DNA of 41,393 nt from Brachyspira sp. CAG:484 (GTDB lineage: Bacteria > Cyanobacteriota > Vampirovibrionia > Gastranaerophilales > Gastranaerophilaceae), in the NCBI GenBank assembly GCA_000431315.1, contig HF989721.1, positions 20,096 through 61,488 on the forward strand, read 5' to 3'. This document shows positions 8,565 to 15,794 of the stretch, piece by piece (position 1 is the first letter of the stretch; each line of letters starts with the position of its first letter). Position numbers and translations under genes: made by a program. The notes under the pieces were generated by a model. It saw only the letters and a list, made by a program, of their open reading frames with translations. It searched no databases and was not told the origin of the DNA.

Positions 8565-9035
8565 ATGCATACAGAAGAGAGAACCTTTGTGGCAATCAAA
8601 CCAGACGGAGTAAAAAGAGGTTTGGTCGGTGAAATTATCAGCCGCTTTGAGAAAAAAGGCTACAAGCTGATCGGAATGAAAATGCTTCAGGTCACAGAAG
8701 ACATTGCGGCAAAACACTATGAAGAACACATCGGCAAGCCGTTTTATCCTAATCTTGTTAAATATATTACAAGCGGACCTATCGTTGCAATGGTATTCCA
8801 GGGTTACAAAGCTGTCCAGGGAATCCGCCACGTGCTTGGCTTGACTGATCCTTGTGAAGCTGATGTTGGTTCTATCAGAGCTGACTATGCCCAATTAAAA
8901 GAATATAATACTGTACATGGTTCTGACAGTATAGAAAGTGCTGAACGCGAAATTAATATATACTTTAAACCTGATGAACTCTGTACAAATTACAAAAATA
9001 TGCTGGAACTTGTTACAGAGGATGTTGATGAATAA
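8565..9035 (+). CDS. ndk: Nucleoside diphosphate kinase
   Basis: The 156-residue enzyme transfers phosphate from ATP to (d)NDPs through a phosphohistidine. It has the N-terminal ERTFVAIKPDGVKRGLVGEI, the nucleotide-binding RHVLGLTDP, and the active-site block NTVHGSDSIESAEREI with the catalytic His. The length is slightly above the usual 140-150 because of a short C-terminal extension (LCTNYKNMLELVTEDVDE). The start is supported by GGAGG upstream. The TAA stop shares its last base with the tgt ATG, so the two are translationally coupled. Confidence 0.98.
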   Translation: MHTEERTFVAIKPDGVKRGLVGEIISRFEKKGYKLIGMKMLQVTEDIAAKHYEEHIGKPFYPNLVKYITSGPIVAMVFQGYKAVQGIRHVLGLTDPCEADVGSIRADYAQLKEYNTVHGSDSIESAEREINIYFKPDELCTNYKNMLELVTEDVDE

Positions 9036-10159
9036 TGCGTGATAATGCTCACGAAAATTTCAAATACGAACTTGTTCATACCTGTAAGCAAACAGGGGCT
9101 AGAGCCGGCGTTTTCACAACTCCACATGGAGTGATAAAAACGCCTATCTTTATGCCAGTAGGAACAAATTCCGCAGTAAAAACCCTTACCTCAGGTCAGA
9201 TAGCTGATACTGAAGCTCAAATTATTCTGTCAAATTCATACCATTTGTATCTGAGAGCAGGAACAAAGAGGATAAAACAATTCGGAGGTATTCACAGCTG
9301 GATGAACTGGCATAAACCGGTTCTGACTGATTCCGGAGGATTTCAGGTTTTTTCTCTTGCTCACCTGAATAAAATAACTGAAGATGGTGTCGAATTTCGA
9401 GATCCAAAAGACGGTAAAAAACATTTTATTTCGCCTGAGGTATCAATGGAAATCCAGCAGGACATCGGGGCTGATATTATTATGGCATTTGACCAGTGCG
9501 CCCCTTATCCTTGCGATTATGACACTGCCAAAAAAGCAATGGAAAGAACCCACCGCTGGCTTGAGAGATGTTTTAAAGCAAAGACAAATCCAAAACAGGC
9601 ATTATTTCCTATTGTGCAGGGAGCATTTTTTGACGACTTGAGAAAAGAGAGTGCATCAGTAATTTCATCTTATGATGCAGTAGGCTATGCAATAGGCGGC
9701 TTAAGTGTAGGTGAAACAAAGGATTTAATGAACCATTTTGTTGAGTTTACAGCTCCGCTGCTTCCGGCTGGAAAACCAAGGTATCTGATGGGGGTAGGAA
9801 CTCCTGAGGATCTTCTTGACGGAATCAAACGAGGTATAGATATGTTTGACTGTGTACTTCCTACAAGAAATGCGCGTCATGGGTCGTTCTTCACCTGGGA
9901 TGGTAAACGTAACATTAAAAACAAACAATACAGTGATGATGCGCTTCCGCTTGTTGAAGGATGTAATTGTTATGCGTGTAAAAATCATTCAAGGGCTTAT
10001 ATAAGACACCTGTGGAGATGTCAGGAAGCGACAGCTTCAACTCTTTTATCAATTCATAATATCAAATTTCTTGTTGACTTCTCACAAAAATGCCGTCAGG
10101 CTATCCTGGACGACAAATTTGGAGATTTCTATAATGAACATTACAGCCGGTTGTTTTAA
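9035..10159 (+). CDS. tgt: tRNA-guanine transglycosylase (queuine/preQ1)
   Basis: The 374-residue bacterial Tgt exchanges G34 of GUN-anticodon tRNAs for preQ1 in queuosine synthesis. Visible motifs are the substrate-binding DSGGFQVFSL, the pocket block IGGLSVGE, the nucleophile region FDCVLPTRNARHG, and the zinc site CNCYACKNHSRAYIRHLWRC. The length is standard. It overlaps the ndk stop by one base (TAATG). No other queuosine gene is in the window. It converges on the prepilin gene, with only two bases between stop codons. Confidence 0.98.
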   Translation: MRDNAHENFKYELVHTCKQTGARAGVFTTPHGVIKTPIFMPVGTNSAVKTLTSGQIADTEAQIILSNSYHLYLRAGTKRIKQFGGIHSWMNWHKPVLTDSGGFQVFSLAHLNKITEDGVEFRDPKDGKKHFISPEVSMEIQQDIGADIIMAFDQCAPYPCDYDTAKKAMERTHRWLERCFKAKTNPKQALFPIVQGAFFDDLRKESASVISSYDAVGYAIGGLSVGETKDLMNHFVEFTAPLLPAGKPRYLMGVGTPEDLLDGIKRGIDMFDCVLPTRNARHGSFFTWDGKRNIKNKQYSDDALPLVEGCNCYACKNHSRAYIRHLWRCQEATASTLLSIHNIKFLVDFSQKCRQAILDDKFGDFYNEHYSRLF

Positions 10160-10161
10160 AT

Positions 10162-10968
10162 TTACCAAGGGTAATCTTTTTTAAACTCCCAGCCGTCATA
10201 CATTAAAAGACAGGTACAGGTCTGCGGGTCAGTCTTACAGGCAGAAAGTAAATCTTCCCTTTTACCTTTTAGAGAAACAGCACCGCCAGTAAGAGATTTG
10301 TGGTCGTCGCAAGTAGTGTAATGGAAATCTTTATTTATACTTATTCTAAACGAAAAAACATCCTGTCCTAAGGTATTAGGCTTTTTATAACCATTTGTAT
10401 CCATACGGACATGTATAGTCAAACCCTTAACAATATTTGTTTCAGAATCATAACCGCCTCCAGTAATTGCCGTTATCATACTTCCATCGCCAAAAACATA
10501 AAGAACCTCGCTTGATGCACTTGTGGCTCCACACTTACCTGGATAGAGGCAGAATTTATAATTTCCTGTGCAGTTACTTTTACCATCCTTGCATTTTTTA
10601 ACAACTACCATGTACTGCATAATATATTTATCAAACCAATTATATAACTCATCCGCATCATGATATGTCAAATCATCACTCCAGCTGCTCGGTGGTCCGT
10701 TATCAACTGTTGAAAGATTTATTGCCTGGTTAATTGCACTGTAAAATTTCTTTAATCTCGCAGAAGCATCCTTCTTCTGGATTTTATTTATTACAGATGG
10801 CAATGTCATTGCAGCGACAATCCCGATAATTCCAAGTGTAATAAGAACTTCAGCTAACGTAAATCCGAAGTTCAGACAGGGTTTTTCACCAGATGAGGAG
10901 CTTAGATTACTGCCCCCCCCCCCCGAAACGGTTACTATTCCTTTGCGTTTCGCAATAATGTATTGCAC
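10162..10968 (-). CDS. Type IV prepilin-like protein, phase-variable, in-frame (ON) state
   Basis: The 268-residue prepilin has an unusually long leader of about 34 residues, then the cleavage and methylation block G^FTLAEVLITLGIIGIVAA with Glu at +5. A globular domain follows, carrying MDTNGYKKPNTLGQDVFSF and ending in a Cys-rich tail (CKTDPQTCTC) and DYPW. The leader reads MQYIIAKRKGIVTVS, then GGGG encoded by a 12-base G run, then SNLSSSS. With 12 G the GTG at 10968 is in frame; 11 or 13 would meet a TAA just after the run. GTG is the only start codon after an upstream stop, and no good RBS precedes it, so the exact start is uncertain. Such proteins are matured by a prepilin peptidase and assembled in type IV pili or type II secretion pseudopili. 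Confidence 0.8.
   Translation of the reverse strand: MQYIIAKRKGIVTVSGGGGSNLSSSSGEKPCLNFGFTLAEVLITLGIIGIVAAMTLPSVINKIQKKDASARLKKFYSAINQAINLSTVDNGPPSSWSDDLTYHDADELYNWFDKYIMQYMVVVKKCKDGKSNCTGNYKFCLYPGKCGATSASSEVLYVFGDGSMITAITGGGYDSETNIVKGLTIHVRMDTNGYKKPNTLGQDVFSFRISINKDFHYTTCDDHKSLTGGAVSLKGKREDLLSACKTDPQTCTCLLMYDGWEFKKDYPW
10897..10924 (-). repeat. G12 homopolymer plus conserved post-tract module (ON)
   Basis: Plus-strand bases 10913-10924 are 12 consecutive C (12 G in the coding sense). In the sense direction the tract is followed by CAGTAATCTAAGCTCC, the module shared with the loci at 32729-32756 and 41367-41393. In frame it reads SNLSS; in either other frame it reads TAA. A pure 12-base G run in an AT-rich genome is a strong slippage site. 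Confidence 0.9.
10941..10964 (-). repeat. TTGCGAAACGCAAAG repeat, copy 1 (inside the prepilin leader)
   Basis: The plus strand reads CTTTGCGTTTCGCAATAATGTATT, matching 33199-33222 at 23 of 24 bases. Its first 16 bases recur exactly at 11327-11342. The core TTGCG-TTT-CGCAA is a small perfect hairpin. Here it encodes YIIAKRK of the prepilin leader. Confidence 0.75.
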
Positions 10969-10990
10969 TTTATTTTTTCTGTTGTATTAT
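10963..10990 (+). promoter_or_regulatory. Candidate rpmE promoter
   Basis: TTGCAC (10963-10968) and TATTAT (10985-10990) are separated by 16 bases, about 65 bases upstream of rpmE. It overlaps the GTG start of the divergent prepilin gene, so the two transcripts would compete. Assigned from sequence only. Confidence 0.4.
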
Positions 10991-11056
10991 ATAAGTAGTC
11001 GAAATGGAAATTAAATATCAAGTTTGGAATCTTGAGAAAAGGAAAGAGGTAAAACA

Positions 11057-11257
11057 ATGAAACAAGGAATTCACCCTGATTATAAGAAAACCGTTATCAA
11101 ATGTGTATGCGGTAACGAAATTGAAACAGGTTCTGTAGTTGATAACATTACAGTTGAAATTTGTAACAAATGTCACCCGTTCTATACAGGACAACAGAAA
11201 ATTCTTGACTCTGAAGGTAGAGTTGAAAGATTTAACAAACGTTACGGCAATAAATAA
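11057..11257 (+). CDS. rpmE: 50S ribosomal protein bL31
   Basis: The 66-residue protein of the large subunit bridges the central protuberance to the small subunit. It begins MKQGIHPDYKKTVIKCVCGN and has CNKCHPFYTGQQK, so four cysteines (16, 18, 36, 39) give the zinc-binding C+ form. RBS is AAAGAGG before the ATG. It is monocistronic, followed within 15 bases by a strong terminator. The C+ form usually implies growth with adequate zinc, and a C- paralogue might exist elsewhere. Confidence 0.97.
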   Translation: MKQGIHPDYKKTVIKCVCGNEIETGSVVDNITVEICNKCHPFYTGQQKILDSEGRVERFNKRYGNK

Positions 11258-11271
11258 ACTTTTTACAAATA

Positions 11272-11304
11272 AAAAAATACCGCATATATTATGCGGTATT
11301 TTTT
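11272..11304 (+). terminator. Rho-independent terminator after rpmE
   Basis: AAAAAATACCGCATA and TATGCGGTATTTTTT form a 15-bp stem with loop TAT, followed by further T residues. The A run on the left makes it bidirectional in form. Confidence 0.93.
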
Positions 11305-11326
11305 TATTAATATATCAGATATAATT

Positions 11327-11342
11327 CTTTGCGTTTCGCAAT
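11327..11342 (-). repeat. TTGCGAAACGCAAAG repeat, copy 2
   Basis: CTTTGCGTTTCGCAAT is identical to bases 10941-10956 and differs by one base from 33199-33214. It lies just past the rpmE terminator and five bases upstream of the thyX -35 element. Confidence 0.7.
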
Positions 11343-11347
11343 ACTCT

Positions 11348-11375
11348 TTGTAAAAAAGATAAAAGATGCTATAAT
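11348..11375 (+). promoter_or_regulatory. Candidate thyX promoter
   Basis: TTGTAA (11348-11353), a 16-base spacer and a perfect TATAAT (11370-11375). Transcription would start near 11382, giving a leader of about 24 bases with RBS GGGGAGAAG. Confidence 0.6.
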
Positions 11376-11405
11376 TATTACAGTAAAATTTACGGGGAGA
11401 AGAAC

Positions 11406-12101
11406 ATGGAAGGAAATAACAAGCCGGTAGTTAACTTAATATCAAAGCCTGAGAACATGCTAAAAACAGTTTACACAGCATGCAGAACGTGTTACAGTGC
11501 TGATTATCCTATTAATATCTACAAAAGCACCGATGATAAAGAAAAAATGCTTAAGCTCATTGAAAGGGTAATCTCTTCAGGTCACTATTCTACTATTGAA
11601 CATATTCAGGTAAGTTTTGCAATTTCTAATGTATCCAGAGCCTGCACTCATCAGCTTGTTAGACACAGACACATGTCTTTTTCTCAGAAATCGCAGCGAT
11701 ATGTAAAAGAAAAAGGACAATTTGACTATATAATTCCGCCTACAATTGAACGTAATCCTGAGCTTAAAGAAAAATTTACAGCATTTATGGGTAAAATTTC
11801 TGAACAGTACCAGGAATTTGTTGATGCAGGGGTTCCGGCAGAAGATGCCCGCTTTGTTCTTCCTAATGCAGCAGCAAGCTCTCTTGTTACCAGCTTAAAC
11901 CTTAGAGAGATGATACACCTTGCTAATCTCAGACTTTGCACCAGAGCACAGTATGAAATTAGAACACTTGTAAAAATGATGTGCGATGAATTAATAAAAG
12001 AAGAGCCTTGGCTCAAACCTTATCTTGTACCAAAATGTGAACGCCTCGGCTTTTGCGATGAAGATAAATCATGCGGAAGAATGCCGCAGCCTCAAAAATA
12101 A
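11406..12101 (+). CDS. thyX: Flavin-dependent thymidylate synthase
   Basis: The 231-residue FAD enzyme methylates dUMP to dTMP with methylene-THF and NAD(P)H. The family signature RHRxxSxxxxSxRY is present as RHRHMSFSQKSQRY, and the C-terminal substrate-binding region has LRLCTRAQYEIRTLVKMM. Using ThyX rather than ThyA means dTMP synthesis does not oxidise THF to DHF. The start follows GGGGAGAAGAAC. It converges on the pectate-lyase-like gene with an 11-base gap. Confidence 0.97.
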   Translation: MEGNNKPVVNLISKPENMLKTVYTACRTCYSADYPINIYKSTDDKEKMLKLIERVISSGHYSTIEHIQVSFAISNVSRACTHQLVRHRHMSFSQKSQRYVKEKGQFDYIIPPTIERNPELKEKFTAFMGKISEQYQEFVDAGVPAEDARFVLPNAAASSLVTSLNLREMIHLANLRLCTRAQYEIRTLVKMMCDELIKEEPWLKPYLVPKCERLGFCDEDKSCGRMPQPQK

Positions 12102-12112
12102 ACTTTTTGGCA

Positions 12113-13555
12113 TCACTCATTTCGTTTTACATAGTTAACAAACTTAAGCATTGAAAGCCAGAACAAATCTTTTGAAAGTCTTGGGTTTGAATTTTGATTT
12201 TTTGTAATCTCTTCAACAGAGCTGTTTAAATACATTTCTAAATTTGTATAAGCTGAGTCAGTTTTACTTTTAAACTGTCCGTCAACTCTTTTCTTTGGAT
12301 CAAGCCCCTTTGACTTTTCCCAGTAGTCCGGAATACCATCCAAATCTGTGTCTTTTAAGCCTTTATACGCTCCATATTTATACCCTCCGCCCTGCTGCGG
12401 AGAATTAATTATTCCGTTGCTATAAACATATTTATTTGTAATTACACTGCTTACAATTCTTTTGTCTATATCATCGCGGCGTTTAGATGCACCTGCATAT
12501 TTCAAAACATTTATATAAGCCCTCTCTGCGGTATGCAGAGTTACAGGGGCATGGAAAAATGAACGCCAGGACAATATAGGATTTTTACCGTCAGTTATAT
12601 AGGACTTGCTTGGATAAACTCCCATCCAGTTATCATTTGTATTTAGAGGATTGTTATATACATAATTTCCGTCGACAAAAACAAACGGTCTTTTCGGCTC
12701 CGGTATAAGCCGGAAATCATTCGGGAAAGTTCTGATAATTTGACCTTTCGAAGCAATATTAGTTGCCGGTCCGAATTTGTAATAGTTATTTACTACATTA
12801 AACGCACCTCTAACATAGCCTTCGGAGGAATTATCCTGCCAGTTTACAATAACATTATTTCTGAAATCAACTATTTGAACTGTAGATTTACTGCTAAGAC
12901 TGAAATCAATAAATGCAGGATTTTTTCTGGCATTACTTACAAAAAGATTATGGTGGAAGCTTGCTGATAAACCGCCAAGCCTTGCACCGCCTCCGTTTAT
13001 GCCGTATTTTGTTGAATTTAAAGCTTCACTGATAATACACCATTGCATTGTCATTATCGCATTACCGGTAAAATTAACATTCTGCCTTGTTGCCCAGCTT
13101 ATTGAACAATGGTCAATCATAATACCTTTTCGGTTTTCAGCAGAAATTGCATAATTGTTTGAAACATCACCCAAACGAAAACGCATATACCTGATAATTA
13201 CGTTATCTGCATCAATTACAACCGGATAATTCCTTATACAAATCCCTGTTCCCGGAGAAGATTGCCCTGCTATAGTTAAATCACCATGTTTAATAACCAA
13301 TGGCGACTTAAGGGATATTAATCCGGAAACATCAAAAACAATAGTACGCACGCCTTTCTGGTTAACAGCAAAACGAAGGGAGCCCGGCTTATTTGTATCT
13401 GCAAGAGTTGTAACATGATATACAGCCCCGCCTCTTCCTCCGGTTATGTAAGCTCCAAAACCTTCAGCTCCCGGAAATGCAAAGTTTGTTTTTGGCAGAA
13501 AATTTACCATAACTGTTAAAAATAAGCCCAAACTTAAGACCAACAGCCCAATCAC
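12113..13555 (-). CDS. Secreted pectate lyase-like protein (PL1-type right-handed beta-helix)
   Basis: After an N-terminal hydrophobic anchor or signal (IGLLVLSLGLFLTVMVNFLP) the mature protein starts FAFPGAEGFGAYITGGRGG and continues VYHVTTLADTNKPGSLRFAV, the usual opening of PL1 polysaccharide lyases. Beta-helix rungs follow, with IRYMRFRLGD, IDHCSISWATRQN and HHNLFVSNARKNP; the last resembles the HHNLF...R.P block near the catalytic Arg. The C-terminus has a calcium-type repeat DTDLDGIPDYWEKSKGLDP. The GTG at 13555 is the first standard start, but the frame stays open upstream through a basic RKRISKKNLVI stretch with no ATG, GTG or TTG. The real start may be a rare codon or altered. It likely cleaves pectin outside the cell. 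Confidence 0.8.
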   Translation of the reverse strand: MIGLLVLSLGLFLTVMVNFLPKTNFAFPGAEGFGAYITGGRGGAVYHVTTLADTNKPGSLRFAVNQKGVRTIVFDVSGLISLKSPLVIKHGDLTIAGQSSPGTGICIRNYPVVIDADNVIIRYMRFRLGDVSNNYAISAENRKGIMIDHCSISWATRQNVNFTGNAIMTMQWCIISEALNSTKYGINGGGARLGGLSASFHHNLFVSNARKNPAFIDFSLSSKSTVQIVDFRNNVIVNWQDNSSEGYVRGAFNVVNNYYKFGPATNIASKGQIIRTFPNDFRLIPEPKRPFVFVDGNYVYNNPLNTNDNWMGVYPSKSYITDGKNPILSWRSFFHAPVTLHTAERAYINVLKYAGASKRRDDIDKRIVSSVITNKYVYSNGIINSPQQGGGYKYGAYKGLKDTDLDGIPDYWEKSKGLDPKKRVDGQFKSKTDSAYTNLEMYLNSSVEEITKNQNSNPRLSKDLFWLSMLKFVNYVKRNE

Positions 13556-13730
13556 AATCAGTATTACTAAATTCTTTTTAGAAATTCTCTTTCTGATAGA
13601 TGCCTCGCTTACAGGTATAATATTTTATTTTACAATATTATAGCCATTCGGGCAACATTATAAAGAATTATTTTTAAGTTTATGTTTATATTATAATAGT
13701 AACAGGATATGTTATAAGGAATATAGATAT

Positions 13731-15794
13731 ATGAAAAATAAGTATTTAGCACTGACACTGGCTTCAGCATTGCTTTTTAATACGGCAGTTCTTCCTGTTT
13801 TTGCAGCTGAAACACCAACAGTCAGAGGAGAAATTCAGAGTATTGCAAAACCTCTTCCGCTTTCTGAAGAAGTAATACCTGCTCAAATCGAAAAGGAATT
13901 AAAAGAGGAAATAAAAAAAGTCTATGGGGAAGAAAGAGTTGAAGAAATATACTCACACATATTCCAAATAGCATTAAAAGCGAAAAAGCAGCGTCCTGAA
14001 GCTTTAAAAAGAGATGACTTGAACAGACCGTCTGATTGGTTTAAAGATGAAATAATCTATATGTTTTATGCAGACCAGTTCGGGGTATACACAACAGGCA
14101 AAGCTAATACCTTTAAAGATACGGTTGCAATGCTTGATTACCTCAAAACACTTGGAGTAACGACCTTATATATTCTCCCTTTTGCAGATTCACCAATGGC
14201 AGATGCAGGATTTGATGTTAAAGATCCCAGAAATGTAAGAAATGATCTTGGCGGCATGAAAGAATTTCAGGAATTTATAACAGCTGCAAGAAACAAAGGC
14301 TTCAAAATAAAAGCTGATCTGGTATTAAACCACTTCTCAGACCAGCATGAATGGTTTCAAAAAGCATTAAAAGGCGATACCGAAAAGCTTGATTATTTTG
14401 TAACCCGCGAAGAGATGCCTGAATTTACAAAATATCAGGATGAAAAACTCGGTACTGTAGTTGAATATAAAGAACCAACCGGCGAAATTTCCAAAAGAAG
14501 GCTAATTTTCCCGGAACAAACAGATTCTCACTATAGAAAAGTAACAATTAACAACAAGGATTATTATCTTTATCATACATTTTATCCGTTTCAGCTTGAT
14601 ATAAACTGGGAAAATCCGGAAGTTCTTTATTATAACCTTGAAACAATTGCTTACTGGGCAAATCTCGGAGTAGACATCTTTAGAATGGATGCCATACCTT
14701 ATCTGATAAAGGATAAAGGAACAAATGCGGAAAACCAGCCTAAAACACATAGTATTATAACCATATTAAGCGACTTCCTGCAGGCAACAGCTCCACGCTC
14801 GGTTATTCAGGCAGAAGCATGCCAGATGCCTAATAAAATTCTGCCATACTTTGGTAAAGAAAGAACTTACAAAGAGGAAATACTTGGTGAAGAAAAAGAG
14901 ATTACCAGAACAAGTGAAGTTCAAATTGCATACCACTTTCCTTATATGCCTGCGATATGGGCATCTTTAATTACAGAAGATAACAAATATTTCTGGCAGG
15001 CGCACAGGCAAACTCCTGATATACCTGACAGTGCATCCTGGGCTATATTTTTGAGGGTGCATGATGAGCTTACACTTGAAATGTGCAACAAAAAAATTCG
15101 GGAAATTATCTACGAAAATCTTGAACCAAAAGGGGCGGAATTTAGAAAAGGCTTCGGCGTAAGCGGCAGAATGGCAAACTTTTTAGATAACAATCCGGAC
15201 AGAATTGGTATGGCATTTTCCATACTTATGTCAATGCCTGGCGTTCCTATAATCTATTACGGGGACGAAATAGGGATCCAGAATAATTTTTATAATGCAA
15301 GAAAATTTGCCCGATTACGTGAACTTAAGCAAAAAAATAACTCTAAAAATAAAGCCAAAATGCTTTCATATTTTGACAGCAGAGATATTAACAGAGGAGC
15401 TGTGAGCAAGCGTGCGCTTTATACTGCAACAAAGGATAACCGTATTTTCAAAAAGGTTCAAAAGCTTATCAGAGTTAGAAAGCAAAACCCTGTTTTGAGC
15501 CGCGGAGAATTTTCGCCGCTGAAAACAAAACACAAAGAAGTATTTTCATATACAAGAACACTTGGCGAAGAAAAAGTTCTTATTATAAATAACCTTTCAA
15601 ACAAAAGAGTTTACTCTGAAATAGACCTTCCTGCAAGTACAATCTGGAAAGCTGATAAAGAGGTAATGCTTCAGGATCTGTTAACAAATAAAAAGATAAA
15701 GGTTCATGTTTCAATTACCAATAAAAAAGTGTCATTAAGGCTGAAACCTTATGACACTCTCTGGTTAAAAATTGAAAGCAAACCTTCTACATAG
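13731..15794 (+). CDS. Secreted GH13 alpha-amylase-family glycosidase
   Basis: The 687-residue protein has a signal peptide (MKNKYLALTLASALLFNTAV, cleavage probably after VFA). A GH13 barrel starts near IYMFYADQFGVYTTGK. Conserved regions are ADLVLNHFSD (region I), GVDIFRMDAIP (nucleophile Asp320), IQAEACQ (acid/base Glu362) and FLRVHDELT (His-Asp pair, Asp445). SMPGVPIIYYGDEIG follows, and the C-terminal beta-domain ends in YDTLWLKIE. The tandem of region sequences resembles trehalose synthase/amylosucrase-type members more than classic amylases, so the exact substrate (starch, maltodextrin, sucrose) is open. The reading frame overlaps the convergent oxidoreductase by eight bases. Confidence 0.88.
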   Translation: MKNKYLALTLASALLFNTAVLPVFAAETPTVRGEIQSIAKPLPLSEEVIPAQIEKELKEEIKKVYGEERVEEIYSHIFQIALKAKKQRPEALKRDDLNRPSDWFKDEIIYMFYADQFGVYTTGKANTFKDTVAMLDYLKTLGVTTLYILPFADSPMADAGFDVKDPRNVRNDLGGMKEFQEFITAARNKGFKIKADLVLNHFSDQHEWFQKALKGDTEKLDYFVTREEMPEFTKYQDEKLGTVVEYKEPTGEISKRRLIFPEQTDSHYRKVTINNKDYYLYHTFYPFQLDINWENPEVLYYNLETIAYWANLGVDIFRMDAIPYLIKDKGTNAENQPKTHSIITILSDFLQATAPRSVIQAEACQMPNKILPYFGKERTYKEEILGEEKEITRTSEVQIAYHFPYMPAIWASLITEDNKYFWQAHRQTPDIPDSASWAIFLRVHDELTLEMCNKKIREIIYENLEPKGAEFRKGFGVSGRMANFLDNNPDRIGMAFSILMSMPGVPIIYYGDEIGIQNNFYNARKFARLRELKQKNNSKNKAKMLSYFDSRDINRGAVSKRALYTATKDNRIFKKVQKLIRVRKQNPVLSRGEFSPLKTKHKEVFSYTRTLGEEKVLIINNLSNKRVYSEIDLPASTIWKADKEVMLQDLLTNKKIKVHVSITNKKVSLRLKPYDTLWLKIESKPST

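Noticed and set aside
10913..10924. Poly-C run as a pure sequencing artefact
   Set aside because: Three loci have the run at the same place before the same module, so the tract itself is real; only its exact length is uncertain.
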